Below are positions 20,229 through 29,444 of a stretch of 64,000 bases of DNA, one piece after another. The translations under genes were made by a program, and so were the position numbers. Source of the DNA: Lentilactobacillus farraginis DSM 18382 = JCM 14108. Lineage in GTDB: Bacteria > Bacillota > Bacilli > Lactobacillales > Lactobacillaceae. Below the pieces are notes generated by a model. The model was given only the letters and a program-made list of their open reading frames with translations. It did not search any database and was not told the DNA's origin. The first letter of the stretch is position 1. The number at the start of each line of letters is the position of its first letter. The stretch lies in assembly GCF_000583655.1 (NCBI RefSeq), contig NZ_BAKI01000006.1, positions 37,000 to 100,999 of the forward strand. The letters run 5' to 3'.

Positions 20229-20257
20229 TTGACAAGCGTTTTTGTTGCCGGTATAAT
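20229..20257 (+). promoter_or_regulatory. Consensus sigma-A promoter for yceD-rpmF
   Basis: TTGACA (20229-20234), 17-bp spacer, TATAAT (20252-20257): a perfect match to both hexamers, which suggests strong constitutive expression of the L32 gene unit. Confidence 0.88.
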
Positions 20258-20284
20258 GAATTTTGTTGCATTGGAGGAATTACA

Positions 20285-20839
20285 TTGAAGTGGTTTTTTA
20301 AGGATTTACAAAAGTACTCCGATACAGATCCGTTCACGTTTAATGAAGTTCTTGATATTAAAAAGGAATTGTTGGATCGATATGCCGATGAGGTAATTGA
20401 TGCAACCAGTTTTAAGATTGATGGGACTGCATTTTCAGACCGTGGCGACGTGATTGTCGATACGCACATTGTAGGTAAGTTGGTTGTTCCTTCTTCAAGA
20501 TCTTTGACGCCGGTTGAGCTGCCATTGGATTTTGCGGTTGAGGAATATTATGTACCTTCAAAGGCCGCTGAGTCCAGATATGAAAAGGATGATGTTGTTT
20601 TTATTCTTGATGAGGACGATGAGGTCGATATCCGTTCAGCGGTAATTGATAACGTGATTCTGCATATTCCTATGCACATTTTGTCTCCTGAAGAAAAAGC
20701 GGGGAAACCGATGCCGAGTGGTGACGATTGGAAGGTTCTTTCAGTTGATGACTACGCGGATCAGAAGGCAGAATTAAAAACAGTTGATCCACGTCTGGCA
20801 AAATTAAAGAACTTTTTTAAAGATCAGGATTCTAATTAG
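20285..20839 (+). CDS. YceD/DUF177 family protein
   Basis: Member of the DUF177 family, linked in bacteria and plants to 23S rRNA accumulation and almost always encoded next to rpmF. The product has 184 residues, with the C-terminal signature DNVILHIPMHILSPEEK; the ligand-like CxxC seen in some homologues is absent. TTG 20285 is the start, 7 nt after GGAGG. It is co-transcribed with rpmF from the strong promoter upstream. Confidence 0.88.
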   Translation: MKWFFKDLQKYSDTDPFTFNEVLDIKKELLDRYADEVIDATSFKIDGTAFSDRGDVIVDTHIVGKLVVPSSRSLTPVELPLDFAVEEYYVPSKAAESRYEKDDVVFILDEDDEVDIRSAVIDNVILHIPMHILSPEEKAGKPMPSGDDWKVLSVDDYADQKAELKTVDPRLAKLKNFFKDQDSN

Positions 20840-20890
20840 CTGGACTTAAAAATTCACTAGTGGATATTTTAGTTATGAGGAGGGAAAGAC

Positions 20891-21064
20891 ATGGCAACAC
20901 CAGCACGTAGAACTTCAAAAGCCAGAAAACGGATGCGTCGCGGTCACATTAAGTTGCAGACTCCTAACTTGAGTCTCGACCCAAGAACCGGCGAATACAC
21001 ATTACCACATCACGTTTCACTATCTGGTATGTATAAAGGCCGTAAGGTTTTGAAGAACAAGTAA
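20891..21064 (+). CDS. rpmF: 50S ribosomal protein L32 (zinc-free form)
   Basis: A 57-residue protein that begins [19 protein letters not shown], the standard L32 N-terminus. The four zinc-ribbon cysteines of the C+ form are all missing: LQTPNL and LPHHVS stand where the Cys pairs would be. It is therefore a C- (zinc-independent) paralogue. GAGGAGG precedes ATG 20891. A terminator follows. Confidence 0.95.
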   Translation: MATPARRTSKARKRMRRGHIKLQTPNLSLDPRTGEYTLPHHVSLSGMYKGRKVLKNK

Positions 21065-21072
21065 AATAAAGA

Positions 21073-21112
21073 AAGCAGTTTAGAACGCCATGGATTCTAA
21101 ATTGCTTTTTTT
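21073..21112 (+). terminator. Terminator after rpmF
   Basis: AAGCAGTTTAGAA pairs with TTCTAAATTGCTT (one G-T pair), then seven T. Confidence 0.85.
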
Positions 21113-21228
21113 ATGTCCAAAATTGTCTCAGTTATCGTGATAGTAAAAAAGATGCCAACGAAAAATTTTTTCATTGGCATCGATTATATTAACGAACGTT
21201 TTTCAAAATTGTTTGATGAGAAGAGCCA

Positions 21229-22243
21229 TTATTTAGTGAAATCGACAACCATCCGGCCAACGATTTTATTTTGTTTCATTTCATTGATAATATCGTTTAC
21301 TTCTCTAGTCGACGAGTCTTAACGATTGGCTTAACTTTGCCTTCAGCACCAAATTGGAAAGTTTCGGCAAGGTCTTGGCGGGTTCCAACCAGTGAACCGG
21401 CTACTTGAATCCCGTCTAAAACGGTCTTATCGATGTTAAGCGCATATCACCCTTTGGAAGTGCAACGGCAACCAACCGGCCATCGGGACGCAATGCGTTA
21501 ACAGAAGTTGTGAAAGCTTCTGTTGTAACTGCTGTAATTTGAGCATTGTGAACACCGCCGACTTTCTTTTGGATCTGTTCGGCAACATCTGGATCATGAC
21601 GGTTAATAGTGATGTCGGCACCGTTTTCTTTAGCGGCGTTTAACTTATCTTCATTACCATCAACGGCAATCACGTGGGCGCCAAAGACATTGTGTGCAAA
21701 TTGCACAGCCAGGTTCCCCAGACCACCGGCACCAACAACTTCGACCCATTGACCAGGGCGGGTTTGACCAACCTTGAGGGCTTTATACATGGTAACCCCG
21801 GCACAAGTTAATGATGTTGCTTCTACAGGATCCAAGCCTTCAGGGACTTTAACCGCGTAGTTGGCCGGTACAATTACTTGTTCAGCCATTGCACCATCAA
21901 CAGAGAAGCCTGAATTTTGGACGTTTCGGCACAGTGTTTCACGACCGGTTGTACAATATTCACAGTGACCGCAACCTTTATAGAACCAGGCGATGGAAAC
22001 CCGGTCACCAATCTTCAAGTTATCAACGTCATCAGCAACTTGAATAACTCTTCCGACACCTTCGTGACCAATGATCCGGCCGGGTACTTTGCCGAAATCG
22101 CCGGCGGCAACGTGAAGATCTGTGTGACATAATCCACAATATTCAACTTTTACCAGGGCCTCGCCTTGGTGGATTGGGCGCAATTGAACATCTTTAATAT
22201 CAACGTAACCATCAACTGGGTCCCTAACAACTGCTGCTTTCAT
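21229..22243 (-). pseudogene. Zinc-dependent alcohol dehydrogenase (AdhP-like), two frameshifts near the 3' end
   Basis: NAD-dependent zinc alcohol dehydrogenase that interconverts ethanol or other alcohols and aldehydes. From ATG at 22243 (AAGGATG upstream) it shows the catalytic zinc site CGLCHTDLH and GHEGVGRV, the four-Cys structural zinc site GCGHCEYCTTGRETLC, and the cofactor motif VGAGGLGNLAVQFA. The frame then breaks twice. Adding one base at the TT of 21436-21437 and one C at 21303 restores a sequence through [27 protein letters not shown] residues, ending VGRMVVDFTK at 21229 (338 residues, normal). Monocistronic, facing the two-component system. Confidence 0.9.
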
Positions 22244-22492
22244 TTAATAAATCATCCTTTTTGTAATTTATTTTCAAACAAGTTCATTATAAGCAAGAAA
22301 GTGATTTGATTCAAGTGAAAAAGTGAACATATTAACCAAAAAAGAAAACTTTTTTTCAAAGTTTAAGATTATTTCGAATTTTTAAACTACTTCACTACTT
22401 TTCTTACAACTATGGTAAAATGAGAATTATGTTAAAATGTTTTAAGGTGCAATAATAAATAAATTAAGATAATTTAGGAGAGCTGATTATTT

Positions 22493-23179
22493 ATGAGTCG
22501 AATTTTGATAATTGAGGACGAAAAGAATTTGGCGCGTTTCGTCGAACTGGAATTAAAACACGAAGGTTATGACACTCAAGTTGAGTTAAACGGTCGAACG
22601 GGTCTTCAAGCAGCATTGGATGAGAATTTCGATGTTATTTTGTTGGATCTGATGCTTCCGGAATTGAATGGTATGGAAGTTGCCCGTCGGCTTCGTGAAA
22701 AGAAGAATACGCCGATCATTATGATGACTGCCAGAGATTCTGTTATCGACCGGGTTTCCGGATTTGATCATGGCGCTGATGATTATATCGTGAAGCCCTT
22801 TGCAATTGAAGAGCTTTTAGCCAGAATTCGGGCATTATTACGTCGAATTCAAATTGAAAACGATCAGCAGAAGAACAGCAAAAAATCGGTTACTTTTAAA
22901 GATCTGACAATCGAAAAGGAAAGCCGGATTGTCCGTCGTGGTGATGAAGTTATCAATTTAACCAAGCGTGAATATGAATTACTATTAACGTTGATGGAAA
23001 ATGTTGACGTCGTTTTGGCTCGGGATGTTCTGTTAACCAAGGTATGGGGCTATGACTCAGAAGTCGAAACCAACGTGGTTGATGTTTACATTAGGTACTT
23101 ACGAAACAAGATCGATCGTCCTGGTGAAAATAGCTATATCCAAACTGTAAGAGGGACCGGGTATGTGATGCGGTCATGA
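22493..23179 (+). CDS. OmpR/PhoB-type response regulator
   Basis: DNA-binding half of a two-component system. The product has 228 residues. The receiver domain carries the acidic pocket EDE near residue 8, the phosphoacceptor Asp in VILLDLMLPELNG (about residue 52), Thr in MMTARD and Lys in YIVKPF. A winged helix follows with LTKREYELLLTLMEN and IQTVRGTGYVMR. It resembles ArlR/CsrR-type regulators of Firmicutes, but the symbol is not certain. The stop overlaps the kinase start by 4 nt. Its targets and promoter are not clear from the sequence. Confidence 0.93.
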   Translation: MSRILIIEDEKNLARFVELELKHEGYDTQVELNGRTGLQAALDENFDVILLDLMLPELNGMEVARRLREKKNTPIIMMTARDSVIDRVSGFDHGADDYIVKPFAIEELLARIRALLRRIQIENDQQKNSKKSVTFKDLTIEKESRIVRRGDEVINLTKREYELLLTLMENVDVVLARDVLLTKVWGYDSEVETNVVDVYIRYLRNKIDRPGENSYIQTVRGTGYVMRS

Positions 23180-24741
23180 CCCAAACCGATAATCAGTCTG
23201 GGAAACGCAAAATTTCGTTAAAGTGGAAATGGGCTTTTTTTACCTCGATCGGTGTTTTGGCAATTGTAATTGCTTTTTCAGTATTAATCTTTAATCGTTT
23301 TACCAATGTGTTGCTTGAACAGGAACGAATGCACATTGATAACACGCTTTCAACGGTTTCCTCAAGGTTGACCAACTATGCTTCTCCGCTATCAAAGGGG
23401 GATGTTGAGCGGTACTTACGGCCCTCGTTGAATAGTGAAGCGTCTCAGGATAACGACAGCAACATTTATTCTGATTCGTTAATCGTTAATTTTTCAAGGG
23501 ATAATATTCTGGTTAATGTATACAGTGTTGGCGGAAAGCGACTGTTTGAATCAAAAAAGAATATGTCCAAGTTTAACGCTTCGACAAAGCGACGGATTAT
23601 GACAACCCGCCAAAACGGTAAGAACGTGTTGGTGGGGATTGAACCACTGCATGCGAAGAAGAATGGCTCTCTGATTGGTTACGCGCAGGTCATTGATGAA
23701 CTGAGTAGTTATCGGCAGACAGCCAGAAAACTTGGTGTAATTTTAGCGATTCTGGTGTTAATTTCTGTTTTGGTTTCTCTAATTTTGGCTTATTTGTTGG
23801 TTGCCGAGCTATTGCGGCCAATTAACCAAATCCAGGAAACCATCAACAAGGTTAAAACCGATCCGGATTCTGATGCGCGGGTTCCTGATTTGAAAAGTCA
23901 TGATGAATTGTCGGATTTGGCTGATCTTTTAAATAGTATGTTGGATCAGACTCGCCGTTATATTGACCAACAACAGCAATTTGTCGAAGATGTCTCCCAT
24001 GAATTGCGAACGCCGGTGGCAGTTATCCAAGGTCATATCGATATGTTGCTCCGGTGGGGTAAAGATGATCCGGAAGTTTTGGAAGAATCATTGAAAGCGT
24101 CTCTTCAGGAAACCAAACGCATGAAAAGTTTGGTTTCGGAAATGTTGGATCTGTCTCGTGCTGAACAGGTTGAATTAAACTATGGTGAAGAGATAACCAA
24201 TGTCAATGAGGTCTTTGCACAAGTTTATAACGATTTTAAGATGATCCATCCCGACTTTACGTTTACTTTTGATGACGATACGAATGATAATGTGTACGTG
24301 CAGATTTATCGAAATCATTTGGAACAGGTTTTGGTTATCTTATTGGATAATGCGATTAAATATTCCGAAAAGCGAAAAGAAGTTCACATGTCGTTGTCGA
24401 CATCGATGTCGATGGTTAATATTGCGATTCAGGATTTTGGTGAAGGCATCTCCCAAGAAGATATCAACAAAGTTTTTAATCGCTTTTATCGGGTCGATAA
24501 AGCCAGAAGCCGAGATAAGGGGGGCAACGGCTTAGGCCTTTCAATCGCTCATCGGTTAGTGGAAGCTTATCATGGTAACATTTCAATTGAAAGTTCATTG
24601 GGATATGGTTCAATCTTCCAAATTAACTTGCCAATCGTTAAAAATATGCCTGATGAAGATAAAGACGATGAAGATACTTCGGTAGCCAAGCCGGATCAAA
24701 CTGCTGATTCGGATCAGGATAATGGCTCACAATTAAAATAG
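23176..24741 (+). CDS. HAMP-domain sensor histidine kinase
   Basis: Membrane sensor kinase partner of the preceding regulator. The product has 521 residues: TM1 about 16-38, an extracytoplasmic sensor of roughly 140 residues, TM2 about 187-212, then a HAMP domain. The HisKA box is FVEDVSHELRTPVAVIQGH (His about 277). The ATPase motifs are ILLDNAIKYSE (N box), DFGEGISQED (G1) and GGNGLGLSIAHRLVEAY (G2). The tail is a short acidic stretch rich in Asp. An ArlS-like role in envelope or adhesion control is plausible but unproven. Confidence 0.93.
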   Translation: MTQTDNQSGKRKISLKWKWAFFTSIGVLAIVIAFSVLIFNRFTNVLLEQERMHIDNTLSTVSSRLTNYASPLSKGDVERYLRPSLNSEASQDNDSNIYSDSLIVNFSRDNILVNVYSVGGKRLFESKKNMSKFNASTKRRIMTTRQNGKNVLVGIEPLHAKKNGSLIGYAQVIDELSSYRQTARKLGVILAILVLISVLVSLILAYLLVAELLRPINQIQETINKVKTDPDSDARVPDLKSHDELSDLADLLNSMLDQTRRYIDQQQQFVEDVSHELRTPVAVIQGHIDMLLRWGKDDPEVLEESLKASLQETKRMKSLVSEMLDLSRAEQVELNYGEEITNVNEVFAQVYNDFKMIHPDFTFTFDDDTNDNVYVQIYRNHLEQVLVILLDNAIKYSEKRKEVHMSLSTSMSMVNIAIQDFGEGISQEDINKVFNRFYRVDKARSRDKGGNGLGLSIAHRLVEAYHGNISIESSLGYGSIFQINLPIVKNMPDEDKDDEDTSVAKPDQTADSDQDNGSQLK

Positions 24742-24765
24742 CGCGTTAACTGCGTTCATAAAGAC

Positions 24766-24820
24766 AAAAAAGATGTTGGAATTTTTTGAGGTATGCCTCA
24801 ATTTTTCCAACATCTTTTTC
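24766..24820. terminator. Nested bidirectional terminator between kinase gene and yidC
   Basis: Outer stem AAAAGATGTTGGA (24768-24780) with TCCAACATCTTTT (24806-24818). An inner stem, TTGAGG/CCTCAA, lies inside it. A-run and T-run flank both sides, so it can serve both convergent genes. Confidence 0.82.
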
Positions 24821-24851
24821 TTTAAAGTGCAAACAACGAGTTTATTTAATT

Positions 24852-25889
24852 TTATTTTTGATGATGATTTTGTTGCTTACCAGCATTACGCTGCCGATTA
24901 TTTCGAGCCGGCTGGTTGCTTGACTTGTTTTTAATCGATTGGTTAGAAGCTGAACTTGATTTTTCCGGCTTTTGAGAATTCATTTGCTGCTTACCGGTAT
25001 TTCGTTGCCGATTGCGGTTGTGAATTGTTTTTTGAGTTGCAGCCGGATCAGACTTGTTAACAGATGTTTTGGGCATCAGGTCATCAACCGTTACCGGCTT
25101 TTTACCTGCCATTTCTTTGGCAATTCGTTTACGAATTCCTGGCCGGTAAAGGTTCATAATTAGAGTCTGCAGGCAGGCAAACAAACCGCCGATAAAGAAA
25201 TAGATTCCCAACCCGGCTGGTGCCGAGAGCGTAAACAACAGAATCATAATCGGGCTCATTAACATCATGGCCCCCATTTGTTTCTTTTGAGCTGTAGGGG
25301 TTCCCAACATCATTAGATAACCCTGGAGTAGATAGGACAGAAAAGATAGGACGGCTAAAAGCCAGCTGGTTTGTCCCAGTCGAATCCCCATAAAGACGGT
25401 GTGTGACAATTCCGGCGAATATCGAATCGCTGCGTATAGGGCTGTAAAAATCGGCATTTGAATAAGTAACGGCAGACAGCCAATACCACCTGTCATTGAA
25501 ATATTGTTTTGTCGGTAAAGTGCCATCATAGCTTGACTGGCGGCTGCTTGTTCTTCTGGTGTTTTAGCAGCTTTTTGTCGTTGCTGCAGTTCACGCATTT
25601 GCGGGCGAATCATTTGCATGCGTTCCTGTTGAATTGTTGAACTTTTCATTTGGCGAACCATAATCGGCAGTAGAAACATTCGAACAATCACAGTCAATAC
25701 AACAATTGCCCAGCCGTAACTGCCGACAAGTTGGGCAATTGCTTCCATAATTGACTGAGCCGGACGGGCAAGATAATCATAGACCAGTCCATATGGTTTG
25801 CCTGATTTGGTGGTCTGGACACAACCACTGAGTAGTAACGCCATTCCGGAAAGTGCGCCGAATGTCGTTATGCGCTTTAAATTTTTCAT
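24852..25889 (-). CDS. yidC: YidC/Oxa1 family membrane protein insertase
   Basis: Inserts membrane proteins alone or with SecYEG. The product has 345 residues. The N-terminus is a lipoprotein signal with lipobox LLSGC (Cys about 23), typical of Gram-positive YidC. Five transmembrane helices follow, with IVRMFLLPIMVRQMKS and the hydrophilic cytoplasmic loop between TM2 and TM3 (QQKAAKTPEEQ). The tail is long, basic and Asn/Gln-rich with an internal repeat, RQRNTGKQQ and RQRNAGKQQ, close to the ribosome-binding tails of YidC2-type paralogues. A second YidC probably exists elsewhere (near rnpA). Confidence 0.93.
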   Translation of the reverse strand: MKNLKRITTFGALSGMALLLSGCVQTTKSGKPYGLVYDYLARPAQSIMEAIAQLVGSYGWAIVVLTVIVRMFLLPIMVRQMKSSTIQQERMQMIRPQMRELQQRQKAAKTPEEQAAASQAMMALYRQNNISMTGGIGCLPLLIQMPIFTALYAAIRYSPELSHTVFMGIRLGQTSWLLAVLSFLSYLLQGYLMMLGTPTAQKKQMGAMMLMSPIMILLFTLSAPAGLGIYFFIGGLFACLQTLIMNLYRPGIRKRIAKEMAGKKPVTVDDLMPKTSVNKSDPAATQKTIHNRNRQRNTGKQQMNSQKPEKSSSASNQSIKNKSSNQPARNNRQRNAGKQQNHHQK

Positions 25890-25987
25890 CGATTAAGACC
25901 TTTCTTTATTAATACATAGACAAATTAAATCTTACTCGATACTGTCCAAGTTTTCAATTTAAATCTGGTCAAACCTCTTAATCTTTA

Positions 25988-26272
25988 TTAATATTTGACA
26001 TTAAAGCCTTTTAGTCTTGATTTCGTTATATAATTAGTAGTGATGGAATGGATTTTAGCGTAAGGGGTTGGTGATTCCTGGATGCGGGCAGCAAATTGGG
26101 TTAGTGACGCCAGTGGGCCTTGTGCTACAATCTCGACTGATCCGTCTGGTTTATTTTGGACCCAGCCGGCAATATTAAAATGTTTGGCTACTTGAATAGT
26201 TGCCCAGCGAAACCCGACACCTTGAACAATCCCGAATACATCTATTTTGACAGTTTTAATTTCTTCATCCAT
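25988..26272 (-). CDS. acyP: Acylphosphatase
   Basis: Small cytoplasmic hydrolase of carboxyl-phosphate bonds. The product has 94 residues. The catalytic loop VFGIVQGVGFRWAT carries the conserved Arg, and AGWVQNKPDGSVEIVAQG contains the conserved Asn. The start is ATG at 26272, after GAGGTGG on the minus strand; the longer reading to 26335 has no support. Divergent from the rRNA methylase gene. Confidence 0.93.
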   Translation of the reverse strand: MDEEIKTVKIDVFGIVQGVGFRWATIQVAKHFNIAGWVQNKPDGSVEIVAQGPLASLTQFAARIQESPTPYAKIHSITTNYITKSRLKGFNVKY

Positions 26273-26325
26273 ATTAAACCACCTCACAAATCTATTAACT
26301 AAATTATCATAAAAGGAAGAGCTTA

Positions 26326-27090
26326 ATGCAATCAATTACCTCTAATCAGAATAACCGTGTTAAAACATGGCGGAAGCTGCAATCCAAAAAGGGCCGGTTA
26401 ACTTCCGGACAGTATTTAATTGAGGGTTGGCATATTGTCAATGAAGCAATTAAACACGGTGGCCGGATTAAGGCGCTTATCGTAACCGACGCTGATTTTT
26501 TGGAGCAGCTTCAGTTTGATTCTACTACGGTTGAGACTTATTTAATAACACCGGAAGTTGCCAAACACATTTCCGCTACCGAAACGCCTCAGGGGATTTT
26601 TGCGATTTTAAATACGGCAGATTACCATGAATCAATTCCCGAAAAGCTGGGCGGTTCGTGGCTGATGCTTGATAACATTCAAGATCCTGGTAATATCGGT
26701 ACAATGGTTCGAACGGCAGATGCTGCCGGAATGAATGGGGTTGTCTTTGGTAAAGGGACCGTGGATATTTATAATCCCAAAGTTGTTCGTTCGATGCAGG
26801 GCAGTCAGTTTCATATTCGGTTATTTTCAGGTGACCTCTCGCGGTGGCTTGCAGCGTTTAAGAAGCATAACATTCCGACCTATGGAACCGAATTAAATAA
26901 ACGGGCAATTGCCTATGATAATGCGACACCAACAAAGCAATTTGCATTAATTATGGGGAATGAAGGAAATGGTGTTGCGGCAGATTTACTTGACAAAACG
27001 GATCAAAATCTGTATATTCCAATGAACGGTGAAGCTGAATCATTAAATGTTGCTGTTGCGGCGGGCATCTTAATCTTTCATTTTATTTAA
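26326..27090 (+). CDS. TrmH/SpoU family RNA 2'-O-methyltransferase
   Basis: Predicted rRNA ribose methyltransferase with a SPOUT knot fold. The product has 254 residues: an N-terminal substrate-binding region (KTWRKLQSKKGRLTSGQYLIEG), then the three SPOUT motifs LDNIQDPGNIGTMVRTADAAG, ALIMGNEGNGV and IPMNGEAESLNVAVAAGI. ATG 26326 follows AAGGAAG. In lactobacilli this gene often lies just before pheST. The exact nucleotide target cannot be told. Confidence 0.92.
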   Translation: MQSITSNQNNRVKTWRKLQSKKGRLTSGQYLIEGWHIVNEAIKHGGRIKALIVTDADFLEQLQFDSTTVETYLITPEVAKHISATETPQGIFAILNTADYHESIPEKLGGSWLMLDNIQDPGNIGTMVRTADAAGMNGVVFGKGTVDIYNPKVVRSMQGSQFHIRLFSGDLSRWLAAFKKHNIPTYGTELNKRAIAYDNATPTKQFALIMGNEGNGVAADLLDKTDQNLYIPMNGEAESLNVAVAAGILIFHFI

Positions 27091-27106
27091 GTAATGTTCG
27101 TTTTTG

Positions 27107-27135
27107 TTGATATTTCAGAAAATATCTAGTATGAT
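27107..27135 (+). promoter_or_regulatory. Sigma-A promoter for the HD-domain gene
   Basis: TTGATA (27107-27112), 17-bp spacer, TATGAT (27130-27135), 30 nt before the next start codon. Confidence 0.65.
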
Positions 27136-27165
27136 GTCTTGTAATAAAGGGCAAAGGGGTATAAT

Positions 27166-27663
27166 ATGCGCAAAGATGAATGGAAAAATGATTCTGAATA
27201 TGTTCAAATTGTTGGTGATTTAATTAAGAATCCAACTGTTCAAAAATTAGCCAACTACAAACAACACCATCATTCTACCAGACTCGAGCATTCTTTGGCT
27301 GTTTCGTTTGATAGTTACCGAATTGCCAAAAAAAGGGATCTGGATTATCGGGCGGTTGCCCGTGCAGGTCTGCTTCATGATCTATTCTTTTATGACTGGC
27401 GGACAACGAAGTTTGATTTAGGGTCACACGCATTTGTTCATCCGCGAGTGGCACTTAGAAATGCTGAGAAAATCACAACACTGTCTCCGGTTGAAAAAGA
27501 TATTATTTTAAAGCACATGTGGGGACTTACCCTGGCCCGTCCGAAATATGAAGAAAGTGTAATTGTTTCGTTGGTTGATGACTATGAAGCAGTTCGCGAG
27601 TTTATGAATCCGTTTAGAACGAAAGTAAAGAAGCAGCTTAATCGAATCGCGGCCATTAAGTAG
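27166..27663 (+). CDS. HD-domain phosphohydrolase
   Basis: Predicted metal-dependent phosphohydrolase of the HD superfamily. The product has 165 residues. The metal ligands appear as H in TRLEHSLAVSF, HD in AGLLHDLFFYDW, and D in VSLVDDYEAV. The substrate is unknown. It has its own promoter, an AAAGGGG-type site before ATG 27166, and lies between the rRNA methylase and an HxlR regulator. Confidence 0.85.
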   Translation: MRKDEWKNDSEYVQIVGDLIKNPTVQKLANYKQHHHSTRLEHSLAVSFDSYRIAKKRDLDYRAVARAGLLHDLFFYDWRTTKFDLGSHAFVHPRVALRNAEKITTLSPVEKDIILKHMWGLTLARPKYEESVIVSLVDDYEAVREFMNPFRTKVKKQLNRIAAIK

Positions 27664-27703
27664 CGAGCTGTCGGTTTAAAGTAAGTTTAAGGAGGGGAAA
27701 CTT

Positions 27704-28054
27704 ATGAAAGAAAATATTGCCTTGAGAGAACCTATCAATTATTTTCTCTGTCCAAAATTCGAAAAAACTTTTTCATTTCTGGGGAAAAAATGGAACGGCT
27801 TAATTATTGACGTTTTACTTCAGGAAGGTGCTTTGAGATTTAGAGAAGTTGCCCGTCAGATTCCCAAATGCAGCGATCGAGTACTGGTAGAACGGCTGCG
27901 TGAGCTTGAAAATGACGGTGTCGTTATTCGAAAAGAATATCCCGACTCTTCTCTGATTGAATATTCTTTGACCCAACAAGGCAAAGAATTGGCACCGATT
28001 ATGAGTGCAATTCATTCCTGGTCTGAAAAATGGTATCCAAGCACTGAAAGTTAG
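27704..28054 (+). CDS. HxlR family transcriptional regulator
   Basis: Winged-helix regulator of 116 residues. The family core is visible: GKKWNGLIIDVLL, LRFREVARQIPKCSDRVLVERLREL (recognition helix), and the wing VIRKEYPDSSLIEYSLTQQG. A Cys just before the core (FLCPKFEKTF) is in the position used for redox sensing in some HxlR proteins (YodB, HypR), which is suggestive only. AAGGAGG precedes ATG 27704. A new promoter and T-box start right after the stop. Confidence 0.9.
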   Translation: MKENIALREPINYFLCPKFEKTFSFLGKKWNGLIIDVLLQEGALRFREVARQIPKCSDRVLVERLRELENDGVVIRKEYPDSSLIEYSLTQQGKELAPIMSAIHSWSEKWYPSTES

Positions 28055-28055
28055 C

Positions 28056-28084
28056 TTGACCATTTTTTTATTTTAGATTATCAT
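28056..28084 (+). promoter_or_regulatory. Sigma-A promoter for the pheST leader
   Basis: TTGACC (28056-28061), 17-bp spacer, TATCAT (28079-28084), immediately after the hxlR-type stop codon. Confidence 0.65.
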
Positions 28085-28089
28085 TCACT

Positions 28090-28325
28090 AAGTAAATGCG
28101 TTTGAGAAAAAAGTAGTAGACGGCTAATCTATTCAGAGACTCTGTGGTTGGTGCGAACAGAGTGGGTGGCTGATCGAATTCATTTTTCGAGCAGAAAATG
28201 GGAGTTTACGATAACAAAAATTTTCCGGTAATCACCGTTAATGATGCTTAAGAGTGTTACTTTTTAGTGACAAATTAGGGTGGTACCGCGAAACTTCGTC
28301 CCTGGGTGGACGGAGTTTTTTTGTG
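28090..28325 (+). promoter_or_regulatory. T-box riboswitch (tRNA-Phe) controlling pheST
   Basis: The antiterminator sequence AGGGTGGTACCGCG is at 28277-28290. It is followed by the terminator stem AACTTCGTCC...GGACGGAGTT with a T-run (28292-28323). A TTC triplet within GAATTC (28179-28181) fits the phenylalanine specifier; inferred by position. It fills most of the 337-nt gap before pheS. Confidence 0.92.
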
Positions 28326-28391
28326 CCCTAATTTTCGGGGAATTAGTTGTTAAGTTAACTTTTAACGCAAAAAAATATTTGGAGGGAAACC

Positions 28392-29441
28392 ATGTCGTTA
28401 CGCGATAAATTAACAGAGATTAAACAAAAGGGTTTAGCGGATATTGACTCGGCTGTTGATCTAAAAAAGTTAAATGAGATCCGAGTTCATCTTTTGGGTA
28501 AAAAAGGCCCTATTACGGCCACTTTACGTGGTATTAAAGATTTGCCCGTGGAAGAACGTCCGGAAGTCGGCAGTTATGCTAATAAGATTCGAGATGCAAT
28601 TACGCAAGCGGTAGCAGCACATCGAGAAGATCTTGAAGATGCGGCTTTGAATAAGCAATTGGCTGCAGAAAAAATTGATGTAACGCTGCCGGGAAAACCG
28701 GTTGCCCAAGGACAGCCGCACGTAATTCAACAGATTATTGACGAATTTGTTGATCTGTTCTTAGGAATGGGCTATCAAGTCTTACAAGGGCCGGAAGTAG
28801 AGTCTGATAAGTATAATTTTGAAATGATGAACTTGCCTAAAAATCATCCAGCCCGGGATATGCAGGATACTTTTTATTTAAGCAAGGAGTTTTTGATGCG
28901 TTCCCAGACGTCACCGATGCAGGCTCGGGCACTTGAGAAGCATGACTTTTCAAAGGGGCCGCTTAAAATGATCTCACCAGGAATCGTTTATCGTCGTGAT
29001 ACTGACGATCCGACTCATTCCCATCAATTTCATCAAGTTGAGGGGTTGGTTATTGACCGTCACGTCACGATGGCCGACCTTAAGGGAACGCTGCTGACAA
29101 TGGCCCAAAAAATCTTTGGCGACAGATTTGATATTCGTCTTCGTCCAAGCTATTTTCCATTTACCGAGCCGTCCGTAGAAGTTGACATCACCTGCTTTAA
29201 TTGCATGGGTAAGGGTTGTGATGTCTGCAAGCATACCGGGTGGATCGAGGTCTTGGGAGCCGGCATGGTTCATCCAAACGTTTTGGAAATGGCTGGTGTT
29301 GATTCAAAGGTATATGGCGGATTTGCGTTTGGCGTTGGCCCTGATCGTTTTGCAATGCTGAAATATGGCGTTGATGACATTCGTGATTTCTATCTTGACG
29401 ATGTCCGATTCTTAGATCAATTTGATAAGAGGGGTAACTAA
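28392..29441 (+). CDS. pheS: Phenylalanine--tRNA ligase alpha subunit
   Basis: Catalytic class II subunit of the (alpha-beta)2 enzyme that charges tRNA-Phe. The product has 349 residues: an N-terminal coiled coil, then [20 protein letters not shown], motif 2 region TSPMQARAL and [19 protein letters not shown], and motif 3 [17 protein letters not shown]. Four cysteines ([12 protein letters not shown]) lie in the catalytic domain, as in many Firmicutes PheS. TGGAGGG precedes ATG 28392. pheT follows after 3 nt. Confidence 0.97.
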   Translation: MSLRDKLTEIKQKGLADIDSAVDLKKLNEIRVHLLGKKGPITATLRGIKDLPVEERPEVGSYANKIRDAITQAVAAHREDLEDAALNKQLAAEKIDVTLPGKPVAQGQPHVIQQIIDEFVDLFLGMGYQVLQGPEVESDKYNFEMMNLPKNHPARDMQDTFYLSKEFLMRSQTSPMQARALEKHDFSKGPLKMISPGIVYRRDTDDPTHSHQFHQVEGLVIDRHVTMADLKGTLLTMAQKIFGDRFDIRLRPSYFPFTEPSVEVDITCFNCMGKGCDVCKHTGWIEVLGAGMVHPNVLEMAGVDSKVYGGFAFGVGPDRFAMLKYGVDDIRDFYLDDVRFLDQFDKRGN

Positions 29442-29444
29442 AGA

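Noticed and set aside
21113..21322. Short plus-strand reading frame antisense to the adh 3' end
   Set aside because: It begins in the T-run of the rpmF terminator and runs against the repaired adh frame; no ribosome site.
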